A DNA stretch of 22,772 nucleotides from Anaerolineaceae bacterium UBA6107 (GTDB lineage Bacteria > Chloroflexota > Anaerolineae > Anaerolineales > Anaerolineaceae), in the NCBI GenBank assembly GCA_002428455.1, contig DIWL01000046.1, positions 34,638 through 57,409 of the forward strand. Direction: 5' to 3'. How positions within the stretch are numbered: position 1 is the stretch's first letter; each line of letters starts with the position of its first letter. Positions 1-8,359 of this stretch are shown one piece after another. A model generated the notes under the pieces. That model worked only from the letters and a program-made list of their open reading frames with translations, did no database searches and was not told the DNA's origin. The position numbers and the translations under genes were made by a program.

Positions 1-2261
1 CCGTCAGAGATGAGGTGGATGTTGCCCGGTTCGCGAGGGCCCAGCCAGGTATCGACGGGGGTGACTGACGGGCTGTTCCACAGCACCAGGCGCGGCGCCA
101 GCTGCTGCCAGACGCGCGGGGGAATGTAGCTGATGTCGGATTCGTTGAGGATGAGGATAGAAAGCCCGTTGAAAATCGACGGATCAACCGACTTGATCTG
201 TGCGAAATCCACTCCATTGGGGATGAGGATCTTCACGGCGCCGTGGGTGATAAGCAGGGCGGCGCTATCAAAACTTTCAGCCACCACGCGCACGCTCAAG
301 CCCTGGGAATAATCCACCGCGCTTCCCGGCTGGAGTTTCACGGGATCAATGCCGTCGGGTATTTCAAGCGGTTTTGTTTCAGCCCCCGCGCGGTAGACCA
401 CGGGTGGCAGGATGACAGAGTGCAACGGAAGACGTTCGTCGAGTTCAAATAGATAGCGGGCAGATGATCTATCGCTCAGCCAGACAGCATCGACCTGGTA
501 TGACCACGGGGAAAGCTCGCCACCGACCGCAGCGCTTAGTTCGTTTACCTCCTTACCCGGGTCAAAAAGGAGAATCTTTCCGGAGGGAGTTTGCAAGAAG
601 AGTGCGGACTCTTCACCGGTGGACACCAGGTGGATATGCAGGTGACCATCAGGCTGGTGAGTGATGATTGACCAGGTGGAAACCGCACCGAGCAGCAGGA
701 AAAACAATAGCCAGTAAAAACGGCCTTTGAATGATCTCAATAAAAATCCCCTGAAAACGAAAAGAAGGACAAACAGGATCACAACGGCTAAGATCCACAT
801 GGCGGATTGTTCTTTCACTGCCAGGCTGCCAAAATTCCAGAGGGAGAGTTTCTGGGCAATGAAATTTGAGTAGGCAGCCATCGGCCAGGTGATAAAGGAA
901 AACAGCTTGCCGAAAAAAGGGATGAACGCACCAAATATCACACTGACCCCGCCAAGGATCAACAGGGGCGGCTGAACAGGCAGAATAAGGGGGTTAGCAA
1001 CCAGGGAACTGAGTGAGATTCGGCCGAAATGCCAGGCGATTAACGGAAGGGTCATCAACTGCGCCGCCAATGTAAGCAGGAAATACTGGTAAACAGGATT
1101 TATCAACTTCCTGGTGGGTTCACCCGCAAAACGGGAATCCAGCCAGCCACGCAGCGGCTCAGCGAAAAGGACCAGCCCGAGCGTGGCAGCGAAGGAAAGT
1201 TGAAAACTCACATCCCATAAGAGCAGGGGATTGACCAGGCACATGCACGCAGCAGTGAAACCCAAGGCGTTCGATCCGGTCTGGCGCCGGCCGATCAAAT
1301 GGCCGCCAAACGCCACCACTGCCATCACCGCAGCTCGAACGACGGAAGGCGAAGCACCAACAAAGACAGTGTAAACAAGAATAGCTACTCCGGATGCCAA
1401 AGCCGCCCAGTAACGGTTTAAAAAGCGGTTAAAAATCCCTGAAAACACCAGGGCTAACACTCCCATGTTGAAACCTGAAATCGCGATGATATGAGCTGTG
1501 CCGGTTTGTTGATAAGCGCGCGTCAGGCTTTGGGGAATGTCCCGGTCAAGCCCGAGGAGGATACCGGAGAGCAACCCGGATGCCGGCTGCGGATACAACG
1601 AGAAAATGAGCTGCCTGGCATCCTGACGACGGTCTTCGAGCCAGGCGCGGAAACCACCGGCAGGAACATGGTCAACCATTTGAACCTGACGCGGGTGATA
1701 CATCACCGTGGCAATGTGCTGGCGGGCCAGATAATCTTTGTACGAGAAGTACGCATCTGCCGACGGGGTTAGCGGCTTGCCGGTAAGGCGCAGTACATCA
1801 CCGATACGGTAATCGGTGCCGGCGGGAAAGCGGATGCGTACATTCCCATTCACGGTACGGGTCACCAGGGCAGGATCGGCGACTAAAGGATCTTCAATTT
1901 CAATGGCAGCAAGATCAATATACACCGCGTCTTCACGTTGGTCGGGCGGGGTTGAGACGCGGCCGATGAGAGTGAAGGTTCCACGGTCGTTGTAATATGC
2001 GAGGGCATTTTGGGGGACAACCTGCCCGGCAAGATAACGGAGACCGCCCAGCGCGAGCAGGACTAAGAGGATCGCGGGGTTTACTGGAATGACTGCGCGG
2101 GCTTTGCGCCACCATTGCGCCTGGCACGGAACATATCTGACAGTCAGCAAGGCGATCATGCCTATCCCGGAGATAGCCAGCAGACCGGGGAGCGATAAAT
2201 GAAAGGTTCCGGTAATAAAGACGCCAATAATGAAAGCGGCTGAGAGCCAGAGCAGGGGCAT
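1..2261 (-). CDS. comEC: ComEC/Rec2-family DNA uptake channel, partial (3' end outside window)
   Basis: ComEC forms the inner-membrane channel that imports single-stranded DNA during natural transformation. The frame is open from an ATG at 2261 to the window edge, about 753 codons with no stop. This ATG is the first start codon after an in-frame TGA 36 bases upstream, and GAGG lies about 6 bases before it. The order fits the family: N-terminal membrane segments, a soluble domain at about 85-200, then the competence domain with HIIAISGFN at 257-265 and an ASPSVVRAAVM block downstream, then many hydrophobic segments. A metallo-beta-lactamase-like region follows from about residue 540, recognisable by TPSGKILLFDPG. 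However, the usual HxHxDH is replaced by a stretch around 595-602 without histidine (LSDRSSAR), and the later HHGS region reads LNESDIS. The domain therefore looks catalytically dead. Family assignment is firm; function in DNA uptake is inferred. Confidence 0.88.
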   Translation of the reverse strand, partial: MPLLWLSAAFIIGVFITGTFHLSLPGLLAISGIGMIALLTVRYVPCQAQWWRKARAVIPVNPAILLVLLALGGLRYLAGQVVPQNALAYYNDRGTFTLIGRVSTPPDQREDAVYIDLAAIEIEDPLVADPALVTRTVNGNVRIRFPAGTDYRIGDVLRLTGKPLTPSADAYFSYKDYLARQHIATVMYHPRQVQMVDHVPAGGFRAWLEDRRQDARQLIFSLYPQPASGLLSGILLGLDRDIPQSLTRAYQQTGTAHIIAISGFNMGVLALVFSGIFNRFLNRYWAALASGVAILVYTVFVGASPSVVRAAVMAVVAFGGHLIGRRQTGSNALGFTAACMCLVNPLLLWDVSFQLSFAATLGLVLFAEPLRGWLDSRFAGEPTRKLINPVYQYFLLTLAAQLMTLPLIAWHFGRISLSSLVANPLILPVQPPLLILGGVSVIFGAFIPFFGKLFSFITWPMAAYSNFIAQKLSLWNFGSLAVKEQSAMWILAVVILFVLLFVFRGFLLRSFKGRFYWLLFFLLLGAVSTWSIITHQPDGHLHIHLVSTGEESALFLQTPSGKILLFDPGKEVNELSAAVGGELSPWSYQVDAVWLSDRSSARYLFELDERLPLHSVILPPVVYRAGAETKPLEIPDGIDPVKLQPGSAVDYSQGLSVRVVAESFDSAALLITHGAVKILIPNGVDFAQIKSVDPSIFNGLSILILNESDISYIPPRVWQQLAPRLVLWNSPSVTPVDTWLGPREPGNIHLISD

Positions 2262-2345
2262 GGATCCTCGACGACACCTGGCGAAGCTACGGTTTCAAGC
2301 GGGCATACTCCATGTGATGCTGCCCGGATGCCTTACACAACTTAA

Positions 2346-2373
2346 TTTATATCGAATTTTTGGAAAAGCGCAA
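2346..2373 (-). promoter_or_regulatory. Candidate sigma-70 promoter for comEC
   Basis: On the minus strand TTGCGC (2373-2368) is followed after 16 bases by TATAAA (2351-2346). It lies in the 118-base gap between the MBOAT gene and comEC, and would give a leader of about 75 bases before the comEC ATG. This is pattern matching only. Confidence 0.35.
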
Positions 2374-2379
2374 CCGGCC

Positions 2380-3864
2380 CTAAAACCCCTGGTAAACAAA
2401 CGGCGCGGCGGTATCGGCGAAGAAGGCAAGCAGCGCGGCGGTGAGGAGGGCGAGGACGAGCAGCACCTGCGCCCAGCGCGGCCAGGCAGCCAGGAACTCC
2501 TCGCTGCCAGCGCGGTGCTGCAGGGCATCGAGGGTGATGGCAAGCGCGAGCACCAGCACGAGGACGGGATTGGGCAGGTCGAACTGCGACCAGCCGCTGA
2601 GAGGGCTCCAGCCGACGAGCATGCGGGCGACACCGAGAAAGTCCGGCAGGGTCCAGCGCAACAGCCCCTGCCAGTAGTGGAAGGCAACGGGCAATTGCAT
2701 GCGGAAGGGGACCCAGGCGAGGGCAGCGAGAATGAACGTGACCAGGATGCCAAGGCGCTGGCGCCAGAGCGGGCGTTTATTGAGCGGCGCGGAGGGTTTG
2801 ATCAACGCAGGCAGCCGTTCGAGTACCAGGTACACCCCGTGCAGGCCGCCCCAGAGCAGCATATTCCACGAGAGCCCGTGCCACATGCCGCTAACCAGCA
2901 GGGTGATCATGGGGGGGAGGACGATGTTGACCCAGTGATTCTGATCGGGCACGCGGCGGCGCAGCGACCAGGCGAGCGGGTAGAAGATGTAATCGCGCAG
3001 CCATTGGGAAAGAGTGATGTGCCAGCGGTTCCAGAACTCGGTGAAATTGCGCGCGTAGTAGGGAAGGTTGAAGTTGGGCGAGAGCTCGATACCAAACCAC
3101 AGGCTGACGCCGCGCACGATGGCGGTGTAACCGGCAAAGTCATTGTAGAGGGCAAAGGTGTAAGCCAGCAGCCAGAAGAACAGGTTTTGCCCGGGGTAGT
3201 CGAGCGGGGTGGTAAAGGCAGCGGCGGGGATGGTGTTGAACAAGGGATTGGCGAGGACGATCTTGCGGAAAAGCCCGGCGAGGATCAGCGCAGCTGAGCG
3301 CTCAAGCAGCGGGCGATCGACCACGAGCGGGGCAGCCAGACGGGGCAGGAAGACGCGGGCGCGTTCAACGGGGCCGGAGAGCAGCTTGGGAAAGTAGGCG
3401 ATGTAAAGCGCAAAGCGGACGAAACCGGTTTCAGCGGGCAGGCGTTTGTTGGCTACATCCAGCAGGTAGGAGATGTTCTGCACGGTGAGGAAGGACAACC
3501 CCACCGGCAGGAGGATCTGCAGCACTCGGCCAGGCTCGAGAAAACCAAGCGAGTTCAACAGCGCGGAGAATTGCGGCAGGAAGAAATCACTGTACTTAAA
3601 GATGAACAGGAAAAGGATGTTGAACACAATGCCGGCACGCGCCCAGCGCTTGAAATGCGATCCGGATGGACTGGACCTGAGCCCCAGGAAGTAATTTACC
3701 CCGCTGTAAAAAGCCAGCACCAGGACGAACTGCCACGACCAGGTGGCGATGAAGCCAGCGGAGACCAGCAGGAGCCAGGATAAACGAAAACGGGCGGGCA
3801 GCCGGTGGAAAACCAGGGCGGCGAGGGCGGCACAGGCAAAGAAGAGCAGTGCGGTTACCGTCAC
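2380..3864 (-). CDS. MBOAT-family membrane-bound O-acyltransferase (AlgI/DltB-like)
   Basis: MBOAT proteins move acyl groups across the membrane onto envelope polymers such as polysaccharide or teichoic acid. The product has 494 residues if it starts at the GTG at 3864, which overlaps the upstream stop as GTGA and has AGAGGTGG about 5 bases ahead; an ATG 54 bases further upstream lies inside the preceding gene. It is hydrophobic along most of its length. The family blocks are present: FWNRWHITLSQWLRDYIFYPL-like core at about 276-296 with His282, MWHG with His329, and GGLHG with the expected active-site His342. The preceding gene encodes an SGNH-like protein, the usual partner in AlgI/AlgJ or PatA/PatB-style acetylation systems, and the stop/start overlap implies translational coupling. 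The polymer that is modified cannot be told from the sequence. Confidence 0.88.
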   Translation of the reverse strand: MTVTALLFFACAALAALVFHRLPARFRLSWLLLVSAGFIATWSWQFVLVLAFYSGVNYFLGLRSSPSGSHFKRWARAGIVFNILFLFIFKYSDFFLPQFSALLNSLGFLEPGRVLQILLPVGLSFLTVQNISYLLDVANKRLPAETGFVRFALYIAYFPKLLSGPVERARVFLPRLAAPLVVDRPLLERSAALILAGLFRKIVLANPLFNTIPAAAFTTPLDYPGQNLFFWLLAYTFALYNDFAGYTAIVRGVSLWFGIELSPNFNLPYYARNFTEFWNRWHITLSQWLRDYIFYPLAWSLRRRVPDQNHWVNIVLPPMITLLVSGMWHGLSWNMLLWGGLHGVYLVLERLPALIKPSAPLNKRPLWRQRLGILVTFILAALAWVPFRMQLPVAFHYWQGLLRWTLPDFLGVARMLVGWSPLSGWSQFDLPNPVLVLVLALAITLDALQHRAGSEEFLAAWPRWAQVLLVLALLTAALLAFFADTAAPFVYQGF

Positions 3865-4967
3865 GGTGCCACCTCTACGGGGGCGTTGAACAGCAGGCAG
3901 ACGTTCTCCGATTGGCACAATCCTGAGAGTTGATCGGCAAGGAGCTGTGAGTAAAGGGCGGCACCTTTGTAATTGAGATGAAAACGATCCGAGCGGTGAT
4001 CCGGGGGGACCAAGTTGGGAGAGAGAGGTTGCAGGAACACGCCAGCATGGGATTCAATGAAGGGAACGAGCTGTTCCAGATATGCCTGGTGCACTTCCTC
4101 CCCGCCGAAGTAAGTGAAATATGTTGGATGGAGCGGCAACTCGGTGATGATGACGCGAGTCCCCTCCTGCTGGAGGGAGATGATCTGCGCCAGATCTGCG
4201 AGACGCGCAGGATCGATCGCGTAATCTGAGAACATGGCGAAAAGATCCCGGTCGTCCGGGTTTGCAGGATCAGGTGGAACATCAAGCTGCACAGCGGTCT
4301 TGCGATCAGGCTCATATCCCGCGTCGGTGGTATCGGCGAAGCGGCGCAAGCTCATGAGGAAAGTATCCGGAAAATCAGCACGGCTCCAGTTGCGGTATGG
4401 CAACAGGTGCTGAACTTGTAACGATTTATCTTTTAACCAGGCGCGAAACGACGGCGAAGCACCAAGCCGGGCGGCAAGCCATTCATCGTTGAGGACCTGC
4501 TGTTCCACTTCAAGCCCATTGGCGGCGACATAGTCACGCATTTCGGTGAAAAAGATGAGTGTGGCGGGGTGGTACTCCTGCACCAGCAGGCGGGCGATCT
4601 CCGCGTTGGGGGAGATGGTGAATCCCTCGACACCGAAATTGAAGACGCGCAATTCCTGACCGGTGCGTAAGGCGTACTGTTCAGCCAGGACATCCGGATC
4701 GATGCCGGTGTTGACCATTGAGCTGCCCAGCAGGATCACATCCACTCCGCCGTTCTTTCGAACGAAATCCTGCAGTTCGAACCATTTGATCTCGAACTGG
4801 TTGTGATAAAGTCCGACGGAACGGAGTGGAACGATGCCCTCCAGCCGCGTCCAGCGGTAAAGACCCTCGAACAGGAGCGAGAGGACGGCGAACAGGAGCA
4901 AACCAATGACCAGTGAGGTGATCAATGAATGGGAACGGCGGGGTTTGGGTGGGGTGATGTCGGGCAT
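3861..4967 (-). CDS. Membrane-anchored SGNH/GDSL-like hydrolase or transferase
   Basis: The 368-residue product has a short basic N-terminus, one membrane segment at about 15-36, and an extracytoplasmic domain. LLGSSMVNTG at 79-88 fits the SGNH block I with Ser83 as likely nucleophile; FNFGVEGF at 109-116 resembles block II; Asp327 and His330 in DRFHLN form the C-terminal D-x-x-H pair. Such proteins pair with MBOAT acyltransferases, taking acyl groups outside the membrane and placing them on a sugar polymer. Here the gene overlaps the downstream MBOAT gene by 4 bases (GTGA). The ATG at 4967 has only a weak ribosome binding site. Fifty-five bases separate it from the plsC-like gene upstream, so it may share that transcript. 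The fold assignment rests on short motifs and the exact reaction is inferred. Confidence 0.75.
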   Translation of the reverse strand: MPDITPPKPRRSHSLITSLVIGLLLFAVLSLLFEGLYRWTRLEGIVPLRSVGLYHNQFEIKWFELQDFVRKNGGVDVILLGSSMVNTGIDPDVLAEQYALRTGQELRVFNFGVEGFTISPNAEIARLLVQEYHPATLIFFTEMRDYVAANGLEVEQQVLNDEWLAARLGASPSFRAWLKDKSLQVQHLLPYRNWSRADFPDTFLMSLRRFADTTDAGYEPDRKTAVQLDVPPDPANPDDRDLFAMFSDYAIDPARLADLAQIISLQQEGTRVIITELPLHPTYFTYFGGEEVHQAYLEQLVPFIESHAGVFLQPLSPNLVPPDHRSDRFHLNYKGAALYSQLLADQLSGLCQSENVCLLFNAPVEVAP

Positions 4968-5022
4968 AGGGTTTAATCACGCCATCGGGAGCGGTACCGG
5001 ATGACAGGGTTGCTGGCCCGGA

Positions 5023-5724
5023 TCATGCAGGCGATTCGATCGACCGGGTGTCAGGGGAGGCTCGATTTTCAGTCAGGATTTCCAGGAGGCGCGGATGGTC
5101 TGCATAAAAACCATGGTATTTCTGCGGCAGCATGGCGGCGATCTGGCACATAATCTCCGTGGTCAGGTGATCGAGCTGACCCTCGCGGTTGCTCCGGTCC
5201 AGCACGGGCGGTTGAATCGGTTTGCCATATTCGACGGTGATGAACGGGCGCTTGAGATGGCGTAATTGGTCCACCGAGTTTTCGGTGCCGGAGATGGCAA
5301 CCGGAACGATGGGAACACTGGTACGCAGTGCCAACAGGGCTGTGCCTGGTTTGCCTTCGATGAGTTGGGCGGTCACGCTGCGGGTCCCTTCAGGAGCGAT
5401 ACCAATGGCTTTGCCCTGTTTTAATGCATCAACTGCCTGACGGAAAGCCGAAAAATCGGCAGTATCGCGATCCAGCCAGATGCCCTCGGCGGTAACGATG
5501 AACCACCGCAGGAGCGGGTATTTGAGGTATTTGGTGGTGACCAACGCGGTCATCTCGGGCCGGTTAGGGGTGAGGAAAAGCACCGGGATGTCCATGCGGC
5601 TCATATGATTGCAGGCGATCAATACACCGCCGCCAAGGGGGATGTTTTCCACACCCTTGTAAGATGTGTGGGTCAGGCGTTTTACCAACCATTTGATGAT
5701 ACTGCGAAGCTTGTGCGAATTCAT
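5023..5724 (-). CDS. plsC: 1-acyl-sn-glycerol-3-phosphate acyltransferase (PlsC family)
   Basis: PlsC-type enzymes acylate lysophosphatidic acid to phosphatidic acid at the inner face of the membrane, the second acylation in phospholipid synthesis. The 233-residue protein carries the catalytic H-x4-D motif as NHMSRMD (His40, Asp45) and the substrate-binding PEGTRS motif at 111-116, followed by the usual VPIVPVAISGT block near 136-146. Length is normal for the family. The start ATG at 5724 has AAGGG about 10 bases ahead. It follows the PrsW gene after a 70-base gap on the same strand. The C-terminal 20 or so residues after the core are polar and poorly conserved-looking. Distantly related lysophospholipid acyltransferases share these motifs, so substrate is less certain than family. 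Confidence 0.88.
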   Translation of the reverse strand: MNSHKLRSIIKWLVKRLTHTSYKGVENIPLGGGVLIACNHMSRMDIPVLFLTPNRPEMTALVTTKYLKYPLLRWFIVTAEGIWLDRDTADFSAFRQAVDALKQGKAIGIAPEGTRSVTAQLIEGKPGTALLALRTSVPIVPVAISGTENSVDQLRHLKRPFITVEYGKPIQPPVLDRSNREGQLDHLTTEIMCQIAAMLPQKYHGFYADHPRLLEILTENRASPDTRSIESPA

Positions 5725-5794
5725 CAGTTTAAAACCCTTATACGACTAAATCAGCCACAGGTTGTACTAGCGGATCAACATCCGCAGGATAATT

Positions 5795-7030
5795 TTACTC
5801 TAAACCGATCTGCTCCACAGCAGGTAAAGGGGGTGGTGTGGCGGCACGGCGCAGGCGGCGGTTGACCAAGACCAGCGCGATCAACATGATTAGCGCCATC
5901 CCCAGCAGCACCCAGGAAGCAGATGCGCCAAGTGCGGAAAAAACAGAGAAAGGCAATTCTGTGATGGTGTGCAGCCCCATCACTACCGCGAAGAAGTTCC
6001 AGGCGCCATGGATAAACACGGTGAAAATGTAGGTGAGACCCACGCGCAACTGGCGGCCATCTTGCCAGGTGGAGGCAAGCGCCCACCCGTTCAAGCCGGC
6101 GGTGAAGATGTGCAGCAGACCGGTACCCACGCGGCCGGTTACCGTGTAAAGCCAATCCCCCGGCATGACCGCGCTGACCGAAAATAGGCTTTCCAGCAGG
6201 GCGAAGGCTGCTCCGCAAATCAAGCCGGCAGTAAAACCTTCAACGGGTGAGAGCCCGCGCTTATGCAGGAGCCAGAGGGCAAGCGGTTTTAATAATTCCT
6301 CGAGCATGGGCACGACCAGCACAACCGCGGCCAGGAGAGCAGCAATCACCTCGGGGCGGGACAGCAACGGAACAAGGTTCGCGGCAAGTTCATCCAACAA
6401 GGCGAGGTCGAGGCCGGATTGACTGCCAAATTGAGACAGAATCGGGGCAAACTCGGGCTGTTGAACAAGCCACAACGCGGCAAAAACCAGACCAAGTCCC
6501 AGAACGATGATCTCAACGAGAATGATCACCGGCAGGGTGATGAAGATGCTGAAGGTGGAAAGCCCCCACTGGCGCTGAACAGATCCAGCGGGAAGACGGA
6601 AACGGCCAAGTTCAAGGAACCACCAGATGGGGATAAGGACGGTGAAGACACTGATAATGGCAGGGAGCCAGCCATATGACCGGTTTGGAGGGAGTTGGGA
6701 ACTCAGCAGGACCAACAGGGGGACGAGGATGAGCGCAAGGCTGGCGTAAAGCAGTTTGCGCCGGACAGGCGGACGGGAGGGCCTGCCAGCCAGGTAACGG
6801 ATCGAAGAGACCAGGGTTGGAATGGTGAGAAGAATAACCGCCACAATCACAAACAGGATGTTGATCAACTGGGTGTTCTCAGTTGCGGTTATGACAGCAT
6901 CTGCGGATGAGAGCAACATAATCGTGAGACCAACGACACTGCCGAGAGAAAGCAGGATGCCGAGAACGCTGACCACGAGCTGAGCGATGGTTAATGAACG
7001 GGAAGGTCCGGCAAGAGGATGTTGGTCCAC
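5795..7030 (-). CDS. PrsW-family glutamic-type intramembrane protease
   Basis: PrsW proteases cut membrane proteins within or near the bilayer; in Bacillus PrsW performs site-1 cleavage of the anti-sigma factor RsiW. The 411-residue product has about ten hydrophobic segments. The family motifs appear in order: EELLK at 244-248 (Glu244, Glu245), FALLES with Glu280, HIFTAGLNGWAL with His307, and IHGAWNF with His341. The start is a GTG at 7030, one base beyond the TAA of the upstream lipoprotein gene, with AGGA in the last codons of that gene, so the two are probably coupled. The N-terminal 220 residues are longer than in compact PrsW proteins and add about six membrane helices of unknown use. 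No anti-sigma factor gene is visible nearby, so the substrate is unknown. Confidence 0.85.
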   Translation of the reverse strand: MDQHPLAGPSRSLTIAQLVVSVLGILLSLGSVVGLTIMLLSSADAVITATENTQLINILFVIVAVILLTIPTLVSSIRYLAGRPSRPPVRRKLLYASLALILVPLLVLLSSQLPPNRSYGWLPAIISVFTVLIPIWWFLELGRFRLPAGSVQRQWGLSTFSIFITLPVIILVEIIVLGLGLVFAALWLVQQPEFAPILSQFGSQSGLDLALLDELAANLVPLLSRPEVIAALLAAVVLVVPMLEELLKPLALWLLHKRGLSPVEGFTAGLICGAAFALLESLFSVSAVMPGDWLYTVTGRVGTGLLHIFTAGLNGWALASTWQDGRQLRVGLTYIFTVFIHGAWNFFAVVMGLHTITELPFSVFSALGASASWVLLGMALIMLIALVLVNRRLRRAATPPPLPAVEQIGLE

Positions 7031-8344
7031 TTAGTTTTCCTCGATGGTGACAGAAACGAGCACGTCCGCGGGGAGGAGGATCTCATCGGATTCGGGATTG
7101 CGCGGGCGCAAGGAATTGACCACAGACATGCCTTCGATGACCCGCCCGATGATCGTGAACCTGCCGTCCATCTCCGGCAGCGGGGTGTAGGTGATGAAGA
7201 ACTGCGAACCGGAAAGGCCGTCTGAATTCTGGTTGAGTGCGAGCAACCCGGGGGCGTCAAAGCGCAGGGAGGGATCGACCTCGGCGGAGATGCCGTACCC
7301 GGGGGTGCCAAGGCCGGAGTTGGAGGGGTCGCCGCCCTGGGCGACAAAACCGGGGATCACTCTGAAGAAAGCGGAGCCATCGTACCACCCAGCGCGGGCG
7401 AGCGTGACAAAACTATTGACTGAAACCGGAGCGATATCGTTGAACAAATCAATTACGATCGCCCCCTTCTCGGTGGTAAACGTGGCGGTGTAGGTCTTGC
7501 TGCTATCAATGACAATTGCGGGACAGGTGGTGTAGGCTTTTTCAGGCAGGAGGAAGTAATCAACCAGGACGGAAAGCGAGTCCATATCCAAACTGGTTTT
7601 TACCAGGATGTTATTAAAGAAGAGGAACGGAGTGCTGGAAAGCTGGAGCGAGGTTGCGTCTGCGATGGTCTGCGCGACGCGCGTGAGGACGGTTTCGTTG
7701 GTCATGTTGGACTCCCACTGTGCCGGAGAGATCTTGAGGGAGCCTGCCTGGGTGGTGAGCCATGAAGTGAACTCGTCGGGAGAGAGGTCCAGCCATTCCG
7801 ACTGGCGGGTGTAGAGCAGGTTGTTCATCTCCCAATAGCGGTTTTCAAGGGCGGCGGCTTCCGCAGCATGGGCAGCAATAAGGGACTTGTCGTCCACGTC
7901 GGGCTGGGGGAACTGGCGCAGCACCACGCGCAGCTCGTCCTGGTAAATCTGCTGTAATTCGGTCAGGCTCTGGATCAGCGTTTTACAGGCGGCTTTCTGG
8001 TAGTTGCAATAGGAGAGAATGGTGACCTTCGCGTCGGCAGCGCCATAAGCGTGGTCATCCTCCCTGGAGGCGGGAATATCATATCGGGCGAGGGTGTCCA
8101 CTGGCGGGACGACGGGCACGGTTTGACATGCGGCCGGCGGGCTGGCGGAAAAGGCCACGGTGGGTACTACAGAAGGAGTGGTCTCGGGCGCGGGGGTCGC
8201 GGCGGGCGCAGTAACGGAAGGAATAAGCGGGGCAACAGTGGTGGTGGGCGGTAGGGTCGGGCTGGCAGCCGGTTCAGCGGTGTTGGACGCGCACGAAACC
8301 AGTAAAAAAGCGAAGGTAACGATGAGAACAACAGTTTTATTCAA
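7031..8344 (-). CDS. Lipoprotein: DsbA-like thioredoxin-fold domain fused to cyclophilin-type peptidyl-prolyl isomerase
   Basis: The 437-residue product begins with a lipoprotein signal peptide (LVSC, Cys18), then a Thr/Pro/Ala-rich linker to about 85. Residues 100-265 resemble a DsbA/thioredoxin_4 domain: KVTILSYCNYQKAAC at 106-120 and a cis-proline segment STPFLFFNN at 237-245. Residues 285-437 form a cyclophilin domain with FFRVIPGFVAQGGDP at 326-340 (Arg328, Phe333, Gln336), GSQFFITYTP at 379-388 and GRFTIIGRVIEGM. The prolyl-isomerase half looks active. In the DsbA half the CxxC is KAAC, so the first, nucleophilic cysteine is Lys117; Cys113 lies seven residues before Cys120. The likely role is folding of exported proteins outside the membrane. 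The start is TTG at 8344, which puts the signal peptide right at the N-terminus; it has a weak ribosome binding site and lies 15 bases after tmk. Confidence 0.88.
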   Translation of the reverse strand: MNKTVVLIVTFAFLLVSCASNTAEPAASPTLPPTTTVAPLIPSVTAPAATPAPETTPSVVPTVAFSASPPAACQTVPVVPPVDTLARYDIPASREDDHAYGAADAKVTILSYCNYQKAACKTLIQSLTELQQIYQDELRVVLRQFPQPDVDDKSLIAAHAAEAAALENRYWEMNNLLYTRQSEWLDLSPDEFTSWLTTQAGSLKISPAQWESNMTNETVLTRVAQTIADATSLQLSSTPFLFFNNILVKTSLDMDSLSVLVDYFLLPEKAYTTCPAIVIDSSKTYTATFTTEKGAIVIDLFNDIAPVSVNSFVTLARAGWYDGSAFFRVIPGFVAQGGDPSNSGLGTPGYGISAEVDPSLRFDAPGLLALNQNSDGLSGSQFFITYTPLPEMDGRFTIIGRVIEGMSVVNSLRPRNPESDEILLPADVLVSVTIEEN

Positions 8345-8359
8345 GCCTGCACCGGATCT

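Noticed and set aside
1..2261. Apparent lack of a gene in the first 1.9 kb, or a broken comEC
   Set aside because: The minus-strand frame is continuous from the ATG at 2261 to the window edge; it only lacks a stop because the window ends.
2230..3297. 355-codon open frame on the plus strand
   Set aside because: It lies antisense to the MBOAT gene, has low-complexity charged composition without family motifs, and arises from the GC-biased codon use of the real minus-strand gene.
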